From contig OV050032.1 in assembly GCA_920105625.2 (NCBI GenBank), positions 99,122,542 through 99,186,541 of the forward strand: a stretch of 64,000 nt of DNA, given 5' to 3'. This DNA is from Clusia tigrina. Its lineage: Eukaryota; Arthropoda; Insecta; Diptera; Clusiidae. Of the stretch, positions 1 through 11,463 are shown in pieces (position 1 is the first letter of the stretch; each line of letters opens with the position of its first letter). The position numbers and the translations under genes are program-made. Below the pieces are notes generated by a model, which saw only the letters and a program-made list of their open reading frames with translations, did not search any database and had not been told where the DNA came from.

Positions 1-947
1 GGAGCGTCATAAAACCTTGAAATTTTGTAACAATAAAGTACTCGAGCCTCTTGTCAATTTAAGCCATCGCTCAAAGCTATGCTACCCTAGAGTCCCAAAT
101 CAAACACTGATAAAACTTCAAACGCCCCAACTTCTTTACGGTACGTCCTACACCTATCAAAGTTTGCAACATACAAATGCTTGTATCTTTTTACTGGAGC
201 GTCATAAAACCTTGAAATTTTGTAACAATAATGTACTCGAGCCTCTTGTCAATTTAAGCCATCGCTCAAAGCTATGCTACCCTAGAGTCCCAAATCAAAC
301 ACTGATAAAACTTCAAATGCCCCTAACTTCTTTACGGTACGTTATACACCTATCAAAGTTTGCAACATACAAATGCTTGTAACTTTTTACTGGAGCGTCA
401 GAAAACCTTGAAATTTTGTACCAATAAAGTACTCGAGCTTCTTGTCAATTTAAGCTATCGCTCAAAGCTATGCTACCCTAGAGTCCCAAATCAAACACTG
501 ATAAAACTTCAAATGGCCCTAACTTCTATACGGTACGTCCTACACCTATCAAAGTTTGCAACATTCAAATGCTTGTAACTTTTTACTGGAGCGTCATAAA
601 ACCTTGAAATTTTGTAATAATAAAGTACTCGAGCTTCTTGTCAATTTAAGCTATCGCTCAAAGCTATGCTGCCCTAAAGTCCCAATTGAAACACTGATAA
701 AACTTCAAACGCCCCTAACTTCTATACGGTACGTCCTACACCTATCAAAGTTTGCAACATTCAAATGCTTGTAACTTTTTACTGGAGCGTCATAAAACCT
801 TGAAATTTTGTAACAATAAAGAACTCGAGCATCTTTTCAATTTAAGCTATCGCTCAAAGCTATGCTACCCTTGAGTGCCAAATCAAACACTGATAAAACT
901 TCAAACGCCCCTAACTTCTTTACGGTACGTCCTACACCTATCAAAGT
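1..947 (+). repeat. Leading partial monomer plus four monomers outside a regular HOR
   Basis: The partial monomer ends at 163. Full monomers start at 164, 360, 556 and 752. Those at 164 and 360 carry private changes (gttatacacc near 331, gtcagaaaacc near 398, taccaataaag near 419). The one at 556 is B-like (gtaataataaag) but has cgagcttc and gccctaaagtcccaattg, creating a local CAATTG. The one at 752 is a C type (aagaactcgagc, cttgagtgcc) and leads into the D monomer at 948. No gene is present. Confidence 0.9.
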
Positions 948-3900
948 TGGCAACATTCAAATGCTTGTAACTTTTTACTGGAGCGTCACAAAACCTTGAA
1001 ATTTTGTAACAATAAAGTACTCGAGCCTCTTGTCAATTTAAGCCATCGCTCAAAGCTATGCTACCCTTGAGTCCCAAATCAAACACTGATAAAACTTCAA
1101 ATGGCCCTAACTTCTTTACGGTACGTCCTACACCTATCAAAGTTTGCAACATTCAAATGCTTGTAACTTTTTACTGGAGCGTCATAAAACCTTGAAATTA
1201 TGTAACAATAAAGTACTCGAGCATCTTGTCAATTTAAGCTATCGCTCAAAGCTATGCTACCCTTGAGTCTCAAATCAAACACTGATAAAACTTCAAATGG
1301 CCCTAACTTCTTTACGGTACGTCCTACATATATCAAAGTTTGCAACATACAAATGCTTGTAACTTTTTACTGGAGCGTCATAAAACCTTAAAATTTTTTA
1401 ACAATGAAGTACCCGAGCCTTTTGTCAATTTAAGGTATCGCTCAAAGCTATGCTACCCTTGAGTCCCAAATCAAACACTGAGAAAACTTCAAATGGCCCT
1501 AACTTCTTTACGGTACGTCCTACACCTATCAAAGTTTGCAACATTCAAATGCTTGTAAATTTTTACTGGAGCGTCATAAACCCTTGAAATTTTGTAACAA
1601 TAAAGTACCCGAGCCTCTTGTCAATTTAAGTTATCGCTCAAAGCTATGCTACCCTTGAGTCCCAAATCAAACACTGATAAAACTTCAAACGCCCCTAACT
1701 TCTTTACGGTACGTCCTACACCTATCAAAGTTGGCAACATTCAAATGCTTGTAACTTTTTACTGGAGCGTCATAAAACCTTGAAATTTTGTAACAATAAA
1801 GTACTCGAGCCTCTTGTCAATTTAAGCCATCGCTCAAAGCTATGCTACCCTAGAGTCCCAAATCAAACACTGCTAAAACTTCAAACGCCCCTAACTTCTT
1901 TACGGTACGTCCTACACCTATCAAAGTTTGCAAGATACAAATGCTTGTAACTTTTTACTGGAGCGTCATAAAACTTTGAAATTTTGTAACAATGAAGTAC
2001 CCGAGCCTCTTGTCAATTTAAGCTATCGCTCAAAGCGATGCTACCCTAGAGTCCCAAATCAAACACTGATAAAACTTCAAATAGCTCTAACTTCTTTACG
2101 GTACGTCCTACACCTATCAAAGTTTGCAACATTCAAATGCTTGTAACTTTTTACTGGAGCGTCATAAAACCTTGAAATTATGTAACAATAAAGTACTCGA
2201 GCATCTTGTCAATTTAAGCTATCGCTCAAAGCTATGCTAGCCTTGAGTCTCAAATCAAACACTGATAAAACTGCAAATGGCCCTAACTTCTTTACGGTAC
2301 GTCCTACATCTATCAAAGTTTGCAACATACAAATGCTTGTAACTTTTTACTGGAGCGTCATAAAACCTTGAAATTTTTTAACAATGAAGTACCCGAGCCT
2401 CTTGTCAATTTAAGTTATCGCTCAAAGCTATGCTACCCTTGAGTCCCAAATCAAACACTGATAAAACTTCAAACGCCCCTAACTTCTTTACGGTACGTCC
2501 TACACCTATCAAAGTTGGCAACATTCAAATGCTTGTAACTTTTTACTGGAGCGTCATAAAACCTTGAAATTTTGTAACAATAAAGTACTCGATCCTCTTG
2601 TCAATTTAAGCCATCGCTCAAAGCTATGCTACCCTAGAGTCCCAAATCAAACACTGCTAAAACTTCAAACGCCCCTAACTTCTTTACGGTACGTCCTACA
2701 CCTATCAAAGTTTGCAAGATACAAATGCTTGTAACTTTTTACTGGAGCGTCATAAAACCTTGAAATTTTGTAACAATGAAGTACCCGAGCCTCTTGTCAA
2801 TATAAGCTATCGCTCAAAGCGATGCTACCCTAGAGTCCCAAATCAAACACTGATAAAACTTCAAATAGCTCTAACTTCTATACGGTACGTCCTACACCTA
2901 TCACAGTTTGCAACATACAAATGCTTGTAACTTTTTACTGGAGCGTCATAAAACCTTGAAATTTTGTAACAATAAAGTACTCGAGCCTCTTGTCAATTTA
3001 AGCTATCGCTCAAAGCTATGCTACCCTTGAGTCCCAAATCAAACACTGATAAAACTTCAAATGGCCCTAACTTCTTTACGGTACATCCTACACCTATCAA
3101 AGTTTGCAACATACAAATGCTTGTAACTTTTTACTGGAGCGTCATAAAACCTTGAAATTTTGTAACAATAAAGTACTCGAGCCTCTTGTCAATTTAAGCT
3201 ATCGCTCAAAGCTATGCTACCCTTGAGTCCCAAATCAAACACTGATAAAGCTTCAAATGGCCCTAACTTCTTTACGGTACGTCCTACACCTATCAAAGTT
3301 GGCAACATTCAAATGCTTGTAACTTTTTACTGGAGCGTCATAAAACCTTGAAATTTTGTAACAATAAAGTACTCGAGCCTCTTGTCAATTTAAGCCATCG
3401 CTCAAAGCTATGCTACCCTACAGTCAGAAATCAAACACTGCTAAAACTTCAAACGCCCCTAACTTCTTTACGGTACTTCCTACACCTATCAAAGTTTGCA
3501 AGATACAAATGCTTGTAACTTTTTACTGGAGCGTCATAAAACCTTGAGATTTCCTAACATTGAAGTACCCGAGCCTCTTGTCAATTTAAGCTATCGCTCA
3601 AAGCTATGCTACCCTAGAATCCCAAATCAAACACTGATAAAACTTCAAATAGCTCTAACTTCTTTACGGTACGTCCTACACCTATCAAAGTTTGCAACAT
3701 ACAAATGCTTGTAACTTTTTACTGGAGCGTCATAAAACCTTAAAATTTTTTAACAATGAAGTACCCGAGCCTTTTGTCAATTTAAGGTATCGCTCAAAGC
3801 TATGCTACCCTTGAGTCCCAAATCAAACACTGAGAAAACTTCAAATGGCCCTAACTTCTTTACGGTACTTCCTACACCTATCAAAGTTTGCAACATACAA

Positions 3901-4866
3901 ATGCTTGTAACTTTTTACTGGAGCGTCATAAAACCTTGAAATTTTTTAACAATGAAGTACCCGAGCCTCTTGTCAATTTAAGTTATCGCTCAAAGCTATG
4001 CTACCCTTGAGTCCCAAATAAACACTGATAAAACTTCAAACGCCCCTAACTTCTTTACGGTACGTCCTACACCTATCAAAGTTGGCAACATTCAAATGCT
4101 TGTAACTTTTTACTGGAGCGTCATAAAACCTTGAAATTTTGTAACAATAAAGTACTCGATCCTCTTGTCAATTTAAGCCATCGCTCAAAGCTATGCTACC
4201 CTAGAGTCCCAAATCAAACACTGCTAAAACTTCAAACGCCCCTAACTTCTTTACGGTACGTCCTACACCTATCAAAGTTTGCAAGATACAAATGCTTGTA
4301 ACTTTTTACTGGAGCGTCATAAAACCTTTAAATTTTGTAACAATGAAGTACCCGAGCCTCTTGTCAATATAAGCTATCGCTCAAAGCGATGCTACCCTAG
4401 AGTCCCAAATCAAACACTGATAAAACTTCAAATAGCTCTAACTTCTATACGGTACGTCCTACACCTATCACAGTTTGCAACATACAAATGCTTGTAACTT
4501 TTTACTGGAGCGTCATAAAACCTTGAAATTTTGTAACAATAAAGTACTCGAGCCTCTTGTCAATTTAAGCTATCGCTCAAAGCTATGCTAACCTTGAGTC
4601 CCAAATCAAACACTGATAAAACTTCAAATGGCCCTAACTTCTTTACGGTACATCCTACACCTATCAAAGTTTGCAACATACAAATGCTTGTAACTTTTTA
4701 CTGGAGCGTCATAAAACCTTGAAATTTTGTAACAATAAAGTACTCGAGCCTCTTGTCAATTTAAGCTTTCGCTCAAAGCTATGCTACCCTTGAGTCCCAA
4801 ATCAAACACTGATAAAGCTTCAAATGGCCCTAACTTCTTTACGGTACGTCCTACACCTATCAAAGT
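948..4866 (+). repeat. 20-monomer block, copy 1 of a 3.5-3.9 kb segmental repeat
   Basis: The monomer order is D E F' G2 H I E G2 H I J K L M F' G2 H I J K, spanning 3919 bp (20 x 196, less one base lost near 4019). The E at 1144 has the junction acatatatc, the G2 at 1536 has the private cataaaccc, the E at 2124 has ctagcc, and H monomers carry ctcgatcc, which breaks the XhoI-like ctcgag. Most of these markers return in the same order after 4867, so the two stretches are segmental copies. Confidence 0.85.
4019..4021 (+). other. Single-base deletion giving a 195-bp monomer
   Basis: The monomer starting at 3888 reads cccaaataaacactg where its neighbours read cccaaatcaaacactg, so one base is missing and the next monomer begins at 4083. 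This shifts the array register by -1 and is not shared with the later segmental copy, so it is a private event. Confidence 0.85.
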
Positions 4867-6042
4867 TGGCAACATTCAAATGCTTGTAACTTTTTACTGG
4901 AGCGTCATAAAACCTTGAAATTTTGTAACAATAAAGTACTCGAGCCTCTTGTCAATTTAAGCCATCGCTCAAAGCTATGCTACCCTTGAGTCCCAAATCA
5001 AACACTGATAAAACTTCAAATGGCCCTAACTTCTTTACGGTACGTCCTACACCTATCAAAGTTTGCAACATTCAAATGCTTGTAACTTTTTACTGGAGCG
5101 TCATAAAACCTTGAAATTATGTAACAATAAAGTACTCGAGCATCTTGTCAATTTAAGCTATCGCTCAAAGCTATGCTACCCTTGAGTCTCAAATCAAACA
5201 CTGATAAAACTTCAAATGGCCCTAACTTCTTTACGGTACGTCCTACATATATCAAAGTTTGCAACATACAAATGCTTGTAACTTTTTACTGGAGCGTCAT
5301 AAAACCTTAAAATTTTTTAACAATGAAGTACCCGAGCCTTTTGTCAATTTAAGGTATCGCTCAAAGCTATGCTACCCTTGAGTCCCAAATCAAACACTGA
5401 GAAAACTTCAAATGGCCCTAACTTCTTTACGGTACGTCCTACACCTATCAAAGTTTGCAACATTCAAATGCTTGTAACTTTTTACTGGAGCGTCATAAAC
5501 CCTTGAAATTTTGTAACAATAAAGTACCCGAGCCTCTTGTCAATTTAAGTTATCGCTCAAAGCTATGCTACCCTTGAGTCCCAAATCAAACACTGATAAA
5601 ACTTCAAACGCCCCTAACTTCTTTACGGTACGTCCTACACCTATCAAAGTTTGCAACATTCAAACGCTTGTAACTTTTTACTGGAGCGTCATAAAACCTT
5701 GAAATTATGTAACAATAAAGTACTCGAGCATCTTGTCAATTTAAGCTATCGCTCAAAGCTATGCTAGCCTTGAGTCTCAAATCAAACACTGATAAAACTT
5801 CAAATGGCCCTAACTTCTTTACGGTACGTCCTACATCTATCAAAGTTTGCAACATACAAATGCTTGTAACTTTTTACTGGAGCGTCATAAAACCTTGAAA
5901 TTTTTTAACAATGAAGTACCCGAGCCTCTTGTCAATTTAAGTTATCGCTCAAAGCTATGCTACCCTTGAGTCCCAAATCAAACACTGATAAAACTTCAAA
6001 CGCCCCTAACTTCTTTACGGTACGTCCTACACCTATCAAAGT
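4867..6042 (+). repeat. 6-monomer block D E F' G2 E G2, copy 2 of the segment at 948
   Basis: Monomers at 4867, 5063, 5259 and 5455 repeat 948-1731 at an offset of 3919 bp, including acatatatc and the private cataaaccc near 5496. The next monomer, 5651 (E with ctagcc), matches 2124 at an offset of 3527 bp. The H-I pair at 1732-2123 is therefore missing here: two monomers (392 bp) were lost from this copy or gained in the first. Confidence 0.85.
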
Positions 6043-6238
6043 TGGCAACATTCAAATGCTTGTAACTTTTTACTGGAGCGTCATAAAACCTTGAAATTTT
6101 GTAACAATAAAGTACTCGATCCTCTTGTCAATTTAAGCCATCGCTCAAAGCTATGCTACCCTAGAGTCCCAAATCAAACACTGCTAAAACTTCAAACGCC
6201 CCTAACTTCTTTACGGTACATCCTACACCTATCAAAGT

Positions 6239-6367
6239 TTGCAAGATACAAATGCTTATAACTTTTTACTGGAGCGTCATAAAACCTTGAAATTTTGTAA
6301 CAATGAAGTACCCGAGCCTCTTGTCAATATAAGCTATCGCTCAAAGCGATGCTACACCTATCACAGT
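6239..6367 (+). repeat. Truncated 129-bp I monomer with a 67-bp internal deletion
   Basis: After gcgatgctac the sequence jumps directly to acctatcacag, skipping the 67 bases that full I monomers (2712, 4279, 8720) carry at this point. The retained ctac at 6352-6355 is present at both ends of the missing segment, a 4-base microhomology. Because 196-67 = 129 is a multiple of three, the stop-free frame continues into the next monomer for 83 codons, which is a side effect and not a gene. Confidence 0.92.
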
Positions 6368-7935
6368 TTGCAACATACAAATGCTTGTAACTTTTTACTG
6401 GAGCGTCATAAAACCTTGAAATTTTGTAACAATAAAGTACTCGAGCCTCTTGTCAATTTAAGCTATCGCTCAAAGCTATGCTACCCTTGAGTCCCAAATC
6501 AAACACTGATAAAACTTCAAATGGCCCTAACTTCTTTACGGTACATCCTACACCTATCAAAGTTTGCAACATACAAATGCTTGTAACTTTTTACTGGAGC
6601 GTCATAAAACCTTGAAATTTTGTAACAATAAAGTACTCGAGCCTCTTGTCAATTTAAGCTATCGCTCAAAGCTATGCTACCCTTGAGTCCCAAATCAAAC
6701 ACTGATAAAGCTTCAAATGGCCCTAACTTCTTTACGGTACGTCCTACACCTATCAAAGTTGGCAACATTCAAATGCTTGTAACTTTTTACTGGAGCGTCA
6801 TAAAACCTTGAAATTTTGTAACAATAAAGTACTCGAGCCTCTTGTCAATTTAAGCCATCGCTCAAAGCTATGCTACCCTACAGTCCCAAATCAAACACTG
6901 CTAAAACTTCAAACGCCCCTAACTTCTTTACGGTACGTCCTACACCTATCAAAGTTTGCAAGATACAAATGCTTGTAACTTTTTACTGGAGCGTCATAAA
7001 ACCTTGAAATTTCCTAACAATGAAGTACCCGAGCCTCTTGTCAATTTAAGCTATCGCTCAAAGCTATGCTACCCTAGAATCCTAAATCAAACACTGATAA
7101 AACTTCAAATAGCTCTAACTTCTTTACGGTACGTCCTACACCTATCAAAGTTTGCAACATACAAATGCTTGTAACTTTTTACTGGAGCGTCATAAAACCT
7201 TAAAATTTTTTAACAATGAAGTACCCGAGCCTTTTGTCAATTTAAGGTATCGCTCAAAGCTATGCTACCCTTGAGTCCCAAATCAAACACTGAGAAAACT
7301 TCAAATGGCCCTAACTTCTTTACGGTACGTCCTACACCTATCAAAGTTTGCAACATACAAATGCTTGTAACTTTTTACTGGAGCGTCATAAAACCTTGAA
7401 ATTTTTTAACAATGAAGTACCCGAGCCTCTTGTCAATTTAAGTTATCGCTCAAAGCTATGCTACCCTTGAGTCCCAAATCAAACACTGATAAAACTTCAA
7501 ACGCCCCTAACTTCTTTACGGTACGTCCTACACCTATCAAAGTTGGCAAGATACAAATGCTTGTAACTTTTTACTGGAGCGTCATAAAACCTTGAAATTT
7601 CCTAACAATGAAGTACCCGAGCCTCTTGTCAATTTAAGCTATCGCTCAAAGCTATGCTACCCTAGAATCCCAAATAAAACACTGATAAAACTTCAAATAG
7701 CTCTAACTTCTTTACGGTACGTCCTACACCTATCAAAGTTTGCAACATACAAATGCTTGTAACTTTTTTCTGGAGCGTCATAAAACCTTAAAATTTTTTA
7801 ACAATGAAGTACCCGAGCCTTTTGCCAATTTAAGGTATCGCTCAAAGCTATGCTACCCTTGAGTCCCAAATCAAACACTGAGAAAACTTCAAATGGCCCT
7901 AACTTCTTTACGGTACGTCCTACACCTATCAAAGT

Positions 7936-8131
7936 TTGCAACATACAAATGCTTGTAACTTTTTACTGGAGCGTCATAAAACCTTGAAATTTTTTAACAA
8001 TGAAGTACCCGAGCCTCTTGTCAATTTAAGTTATCGCTCAAAGCGATGCTACCCTAGAGTCCCAAATCAAACACTGATAAAACTTCAAATAGCTCTAACT
8101 TCTTTACGGTACGTCCTACACCTATCAAAGT
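7936..8131 (+). repeat. Chimeric monomer, G2-like front and I-like back
   Basis: The first half has ttttttaac, caatgaag and gttatc as in the G2-like monomers at 7348 and 5847. The second half has gcgatgc, ctagag and aaatagctc as in I monomers. The switch lies between gttatc and gcgatgc, near 8033-8045. This is the expected trace of an unequal exchange or conversion tract inside one monomer. Confidence 0.7.
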
Positions 8132-8327
8132 TTGCAACATTCAAATGCTTGTAACTTTTTACTGGAGCGTCATAAAACCTTGAAATTATGTAACAATAAA
8201 GTACTCGAGCATCTTGTCAATTTAAGCTATCGCTCAAAGCTATGCTAGCCTTGAGTCTCAAATCAAACACTGATAAAACTTCAAATGGCCCTAACTTCTT
8301 TACGGTACGTCCTACATATATCAAAGT

Positions 8328-8523
8328 TTGCAACATACAAATGCTTGTAACTTTTTACTGGAGCGTCATAAAACCTTAAAATTTTTTAACAATGAAGTAC
8401 CCGAGCCTTTTGTCAATTTAAGGTATCGCTCAAAGCTATGCTACCCTTGAGTCCCAAATCAAACACTGATAAAACTTCAAACGCCCCTAACTTCTTTACG
8501 GTACGTCCTACACCTATCAAAGT
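8328..8523 (+). repeat. Chimeric monomer, F' front and G2 back
   Basis: The front carries the F' markers ttaaaatttttt, gccttttgtc and ggtatc. The back has ctgataaaac and aaacgcccc instead of the gagaaaac and aaatggcc that F' monomers normally carry. The switch lies between about 8423 and 8470. Confidence 0.65.
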
Positions 8524-10679
8524 TGGCAACATTCAAATGCTTGTAACTTTTTACTGGAGCGTCATAAAACCTTGAAATTTTGTAACAATAAAGTACTCGA
8601 TCCTCTTGTCATTTTAAGCCATCGCTCAAAGCTATGCTACCCTAGAGTCCCAAATCAAACACTGCTAAAACTTCAAACGCCCCTAACTTCTTTACGGTAC
8701 GTCCTACACCTATCAAAGTTTGCAAGATACAAATGCTTGTAACTTTTTACTGGAGCGTCATAAAACCTTGAAATTTTGTAACAATGAAGTACCCGAGCCT
8801 CTTGTCAATATAAGCTATCGCTCAAAGCGATGCTACCCTAGAGTCCCAAATCAAACACTGATAAAACTTCAAATAGCTCTAACTTCTATACGGTACGTCC
8901 TACACCTATCACAGTATGCAACATAAAAATGCTTGTAACTTTTTACTGGAGCGTCATAAAACCTTGAAATTTTGTAACAATAAAGTACTCGAGCCTCTTG
9001 TCAATTTAAGCTATCGCTCAAAGCTATGCTACCCTTGAGTCCCAAATCAAACACTGATAAAGCTTCAAATGGCCCTAACTTCTTTACGGTACATCCTACA
9101 CCTATCAAAGTTTGCAACATACAAATGCTTGTAACTTTTTACTGGAGCGTCATAAAACCTTGAAATTTTGTAACAATAAAGTACTCGAGCCTCTTGTCAA
9201 TTTAAGCTATCGCTCAAAGCTATGCTACCCTTGAGTCCCAAATCAAACACTGATAAAGCTTCAAATGGCCCTAACTTCTTTACGGTACGTCCTACACCTA
9301 TCAAAGTTGGCAACATTCAAATGCTTGTAACTTTTTACTGGAGCGTCATAAAACTTTGAAATTTTGTAACAATAAAGTACTCGAGCCTCTTGTCAATTTA
9401 AGCCATCGCTCAAAGCTATGCTACCCTACAGTCCCAAATCAAACACTGCTAAAACTTCAAACGCCCCTAACTTCTTTACGGTACGTCCTACACCTATCAA
9501 AGTTTGCAAGATACAAATGCTTGTAACTTTTTACTGGAGCGTCATAAAACCTTGAAATTTCCTAACAATGAAGTACCCGAGCCTCTTGTCAATTTAAGCT
9601 ATCGCTCAAAGCTATGCTACCCTAGAATCCCAAATCAAACACTGATAAAACTTCAAATAGCTCTAACTTCTTTACGGTACGTCCTACACCTATCAAAGTT
9701 TGCAACATACAAATGCTTGTAACTTTTTACTGGAGCGTCATAAAACCTTAAAATTTTTTAACAATGAAGTACCCGAGCCTTTTGTCAATTTAAGGTATCG
9801 CTCAAAGCTATGCTACCCTTGAGTCCCAAATCAAACACTGAGAAAACTTCAAATGGCCCTAACTTCTTTACGGTACGTCCTACACCTATCAAAGTTTGCA
9901 ACATACAAATGCTTGTAACTTTTTACTGGAGCGTCATAAAACCTTGAAATTTTTTAACAATGAAGTACCCGAGCCTCTTGTCAATTTAAGTTATCGCTCA
10001 AAGCTATGCTACCCTACAGTCCCAAATCAAACACTGCTAAAACTTCAAACGCCCCTAACTTCTTTACGGTACGTCCTACACCTATCAAAGTTTGCAAGAT
10101 ACAAATGCTTGTAACTTTTTACTGGAGCGTCATAAAACCTTGAAATTTCCTAACAATGAAGTACCCGAGCCTCTTGTCAATTTAAGCTATCGCTCAAAGC
10201 TATGCTACCCTAGAATCCCAAATCAAACACTGATAAAACTTCAAATAGCTCTAACTTCTTTACGGTACGTCCTACACCTATCAAAGTTTGCAACATACAA
10301 ATGCTTGTAACTTTTTACTGGAGCGTCATAAAACCTTAAAATTTTTTAACAATGAAGTACCCGAGCCTTTTGTCAATTTAAGGTATCGCTCAAAGCTATG
10401 CTACTCTTGAGTCCCAAATCAAACACTGAGAAAACTTCAAATGGCCCTAACTTCTTTACGGTACGTCCTACACCTATCAAAGTTTGCAACATACAAATGC
10501 TTGTAACTTTTTACTGGAGCGTCATAAAACCTTGAAATTTTTTAACAATGAAGTACCCGAGCCTCTTGTCAATTTAAGTTATCGCTCAAAGCTATGCTAC
10601 CCTTGAGTCCCAAATCAAACACTGATAAAACTTCAAACGCCCCGAACTTCTTTACGGTACGTCCTACACCTATCAAAGT
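8524..10679 (+). repeat. 13-mer-derived block, copy 2 (11 monomers, 2156 bp)
   Basis: Order: H I J K L M F' G2/L M F' G2. Monomers from 8720 to 10288 match 6239-7740 in type; the offset is 2481 bp before the 67-bp deletion and 2548 bp after it. The final G2/I, E and F'/G2 monomers of copy 1 have no counterpart. The J at 8916 has private changes (cacagtatgc, acataaaaatgc). M-F'-G2 is again doubled at 588 bp (9504 and 10092). Confidence 0.85.
9896..10091 (+). repeat. Chimeric monomer, G2 front and L back
   Basis: The front has ttttttaac, caatgaag and gttatc. The back has ctacagtccc, ctgctaaaac and aaacgcccc, as in the L monomers at 6760 and 9308. The switch lies near 10010-10018. It closes the 588-bp M-F'-G2 duplication and puts the next M at 10092 in register. 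Confidence 0.7.
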
Positions 10680-11463
10680 TGGCAACATTCAAATGCTTGT
10701 AACTTTTTACTGGAGCGTCATAAAACCTTGAAATTTTTTAACAATAAAGTACTCGATCCTCTTGTCAATTTAAGCCATCGCTCAAAGCTATGCTACCCTA
10801 GATTCCCAAATCAAACACTGCTAAAACTTCAAACGCCCCTAACTTCTTTACGGTACGTCCTACACCTATCAAAGTTTGCAAGATACAAATGCTTGTAACT
10901 TTTTACTGGAGCGTCATAAAACCTTGAAATTTTGTAACAATGAAGTACCCGAGCCTCTTGTCAATATAAGCTATCGCTCAAAGCGATGCTACCCTAGAGT
11001 CCCAAATCAAACACTGATAAAACTTCAAATAGCTCTAACTTCTATACGGTACGTCCTACACCTATCATAGTTTGCAACATACAAATGCTTGTAACTTTTT
11101 ACTGGAGCGTCATAAAACCTTGAAATTTTGTAACAATAAAGTACTCGAGCCTCTTGTCAATTTAAGCTATCGCTCAAAGCTATGCTACCCTTGAGTCCCA
11201 AATCAAACACTGATAAAACTTCAAATGGCCCTAACTTCTTTACGGTACATCCTACACCTATCAAAGTTTGCAACATACAAATGCTTGTAACTTTTTACTG
11301 GAGCGTCATAAAACCTTGAAATTTTGTAACAATAAAGTACTCGAGCCTCTTGTCAATTTAAGCTATCGCTCAAAGCTATGCTACCCTTGAGTCCCAAATC
11401 AAACACTGATAAAGCTTCAAATGGCCCTAACTTCTTTACGGTACGTCCTACACCTATCAAAGT
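10680..11463 (+). repeat. H I J K block (784 bp)
   Basis: Four monomers at 10680, 10876, 11072 and 11268 repeat the H-I-J-K order seen at 2516, 4083, 6043 and 8524. The H has ctcgatcc plus ttttttaac and gattccc. The I ends in ctatcatag, which ends its open frame early. The K keeps ataaagcttc, the last HindIII-type K in the window. Confidence 0.85.

Larger units (their letters stand above)
6043..8523 (+). repeat. 13-monomer HOR, copy 1 (2481 bp)
   Basis: Order: H I(truncated) J K L M F' G2 M F' G2/I E F'/G2, with starts at 6043, 6239, 6368, 6564, 6760, 6956, 7152, 7348, 7544, 7740, 7936, 8132 and 8328. The full 13-mer length would be 2548 bp; 67 bp are missing in the second monomer. The stretch from 6043 to about 7935 matches 8524-10483 monomer by monomer. 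M-F'-G2 is itself repeated at 588 bp (6956 and 7544). Confidence 0.85.

Noticed and set aside
360..578. Repeated 72-codon plus-strand open frames, one in many monomers
   Set aside because: They nearly all open with TTG instead of ATG, end at the taa in cttgtaac, and overlap the next frame by 23 bases. 196 = 3 x 65 + 1, so each monomer shifts the frame and no multi-unit protein is possible. There is no promoter or upstream signal, and variation changes amino acids freely. They are a property of the repeat.
6239..6490. 83-codon frame across two monomers
   Set aside because: Produced by the 67-bp deletion, which happens to leave 129 bases (a multiple of three).
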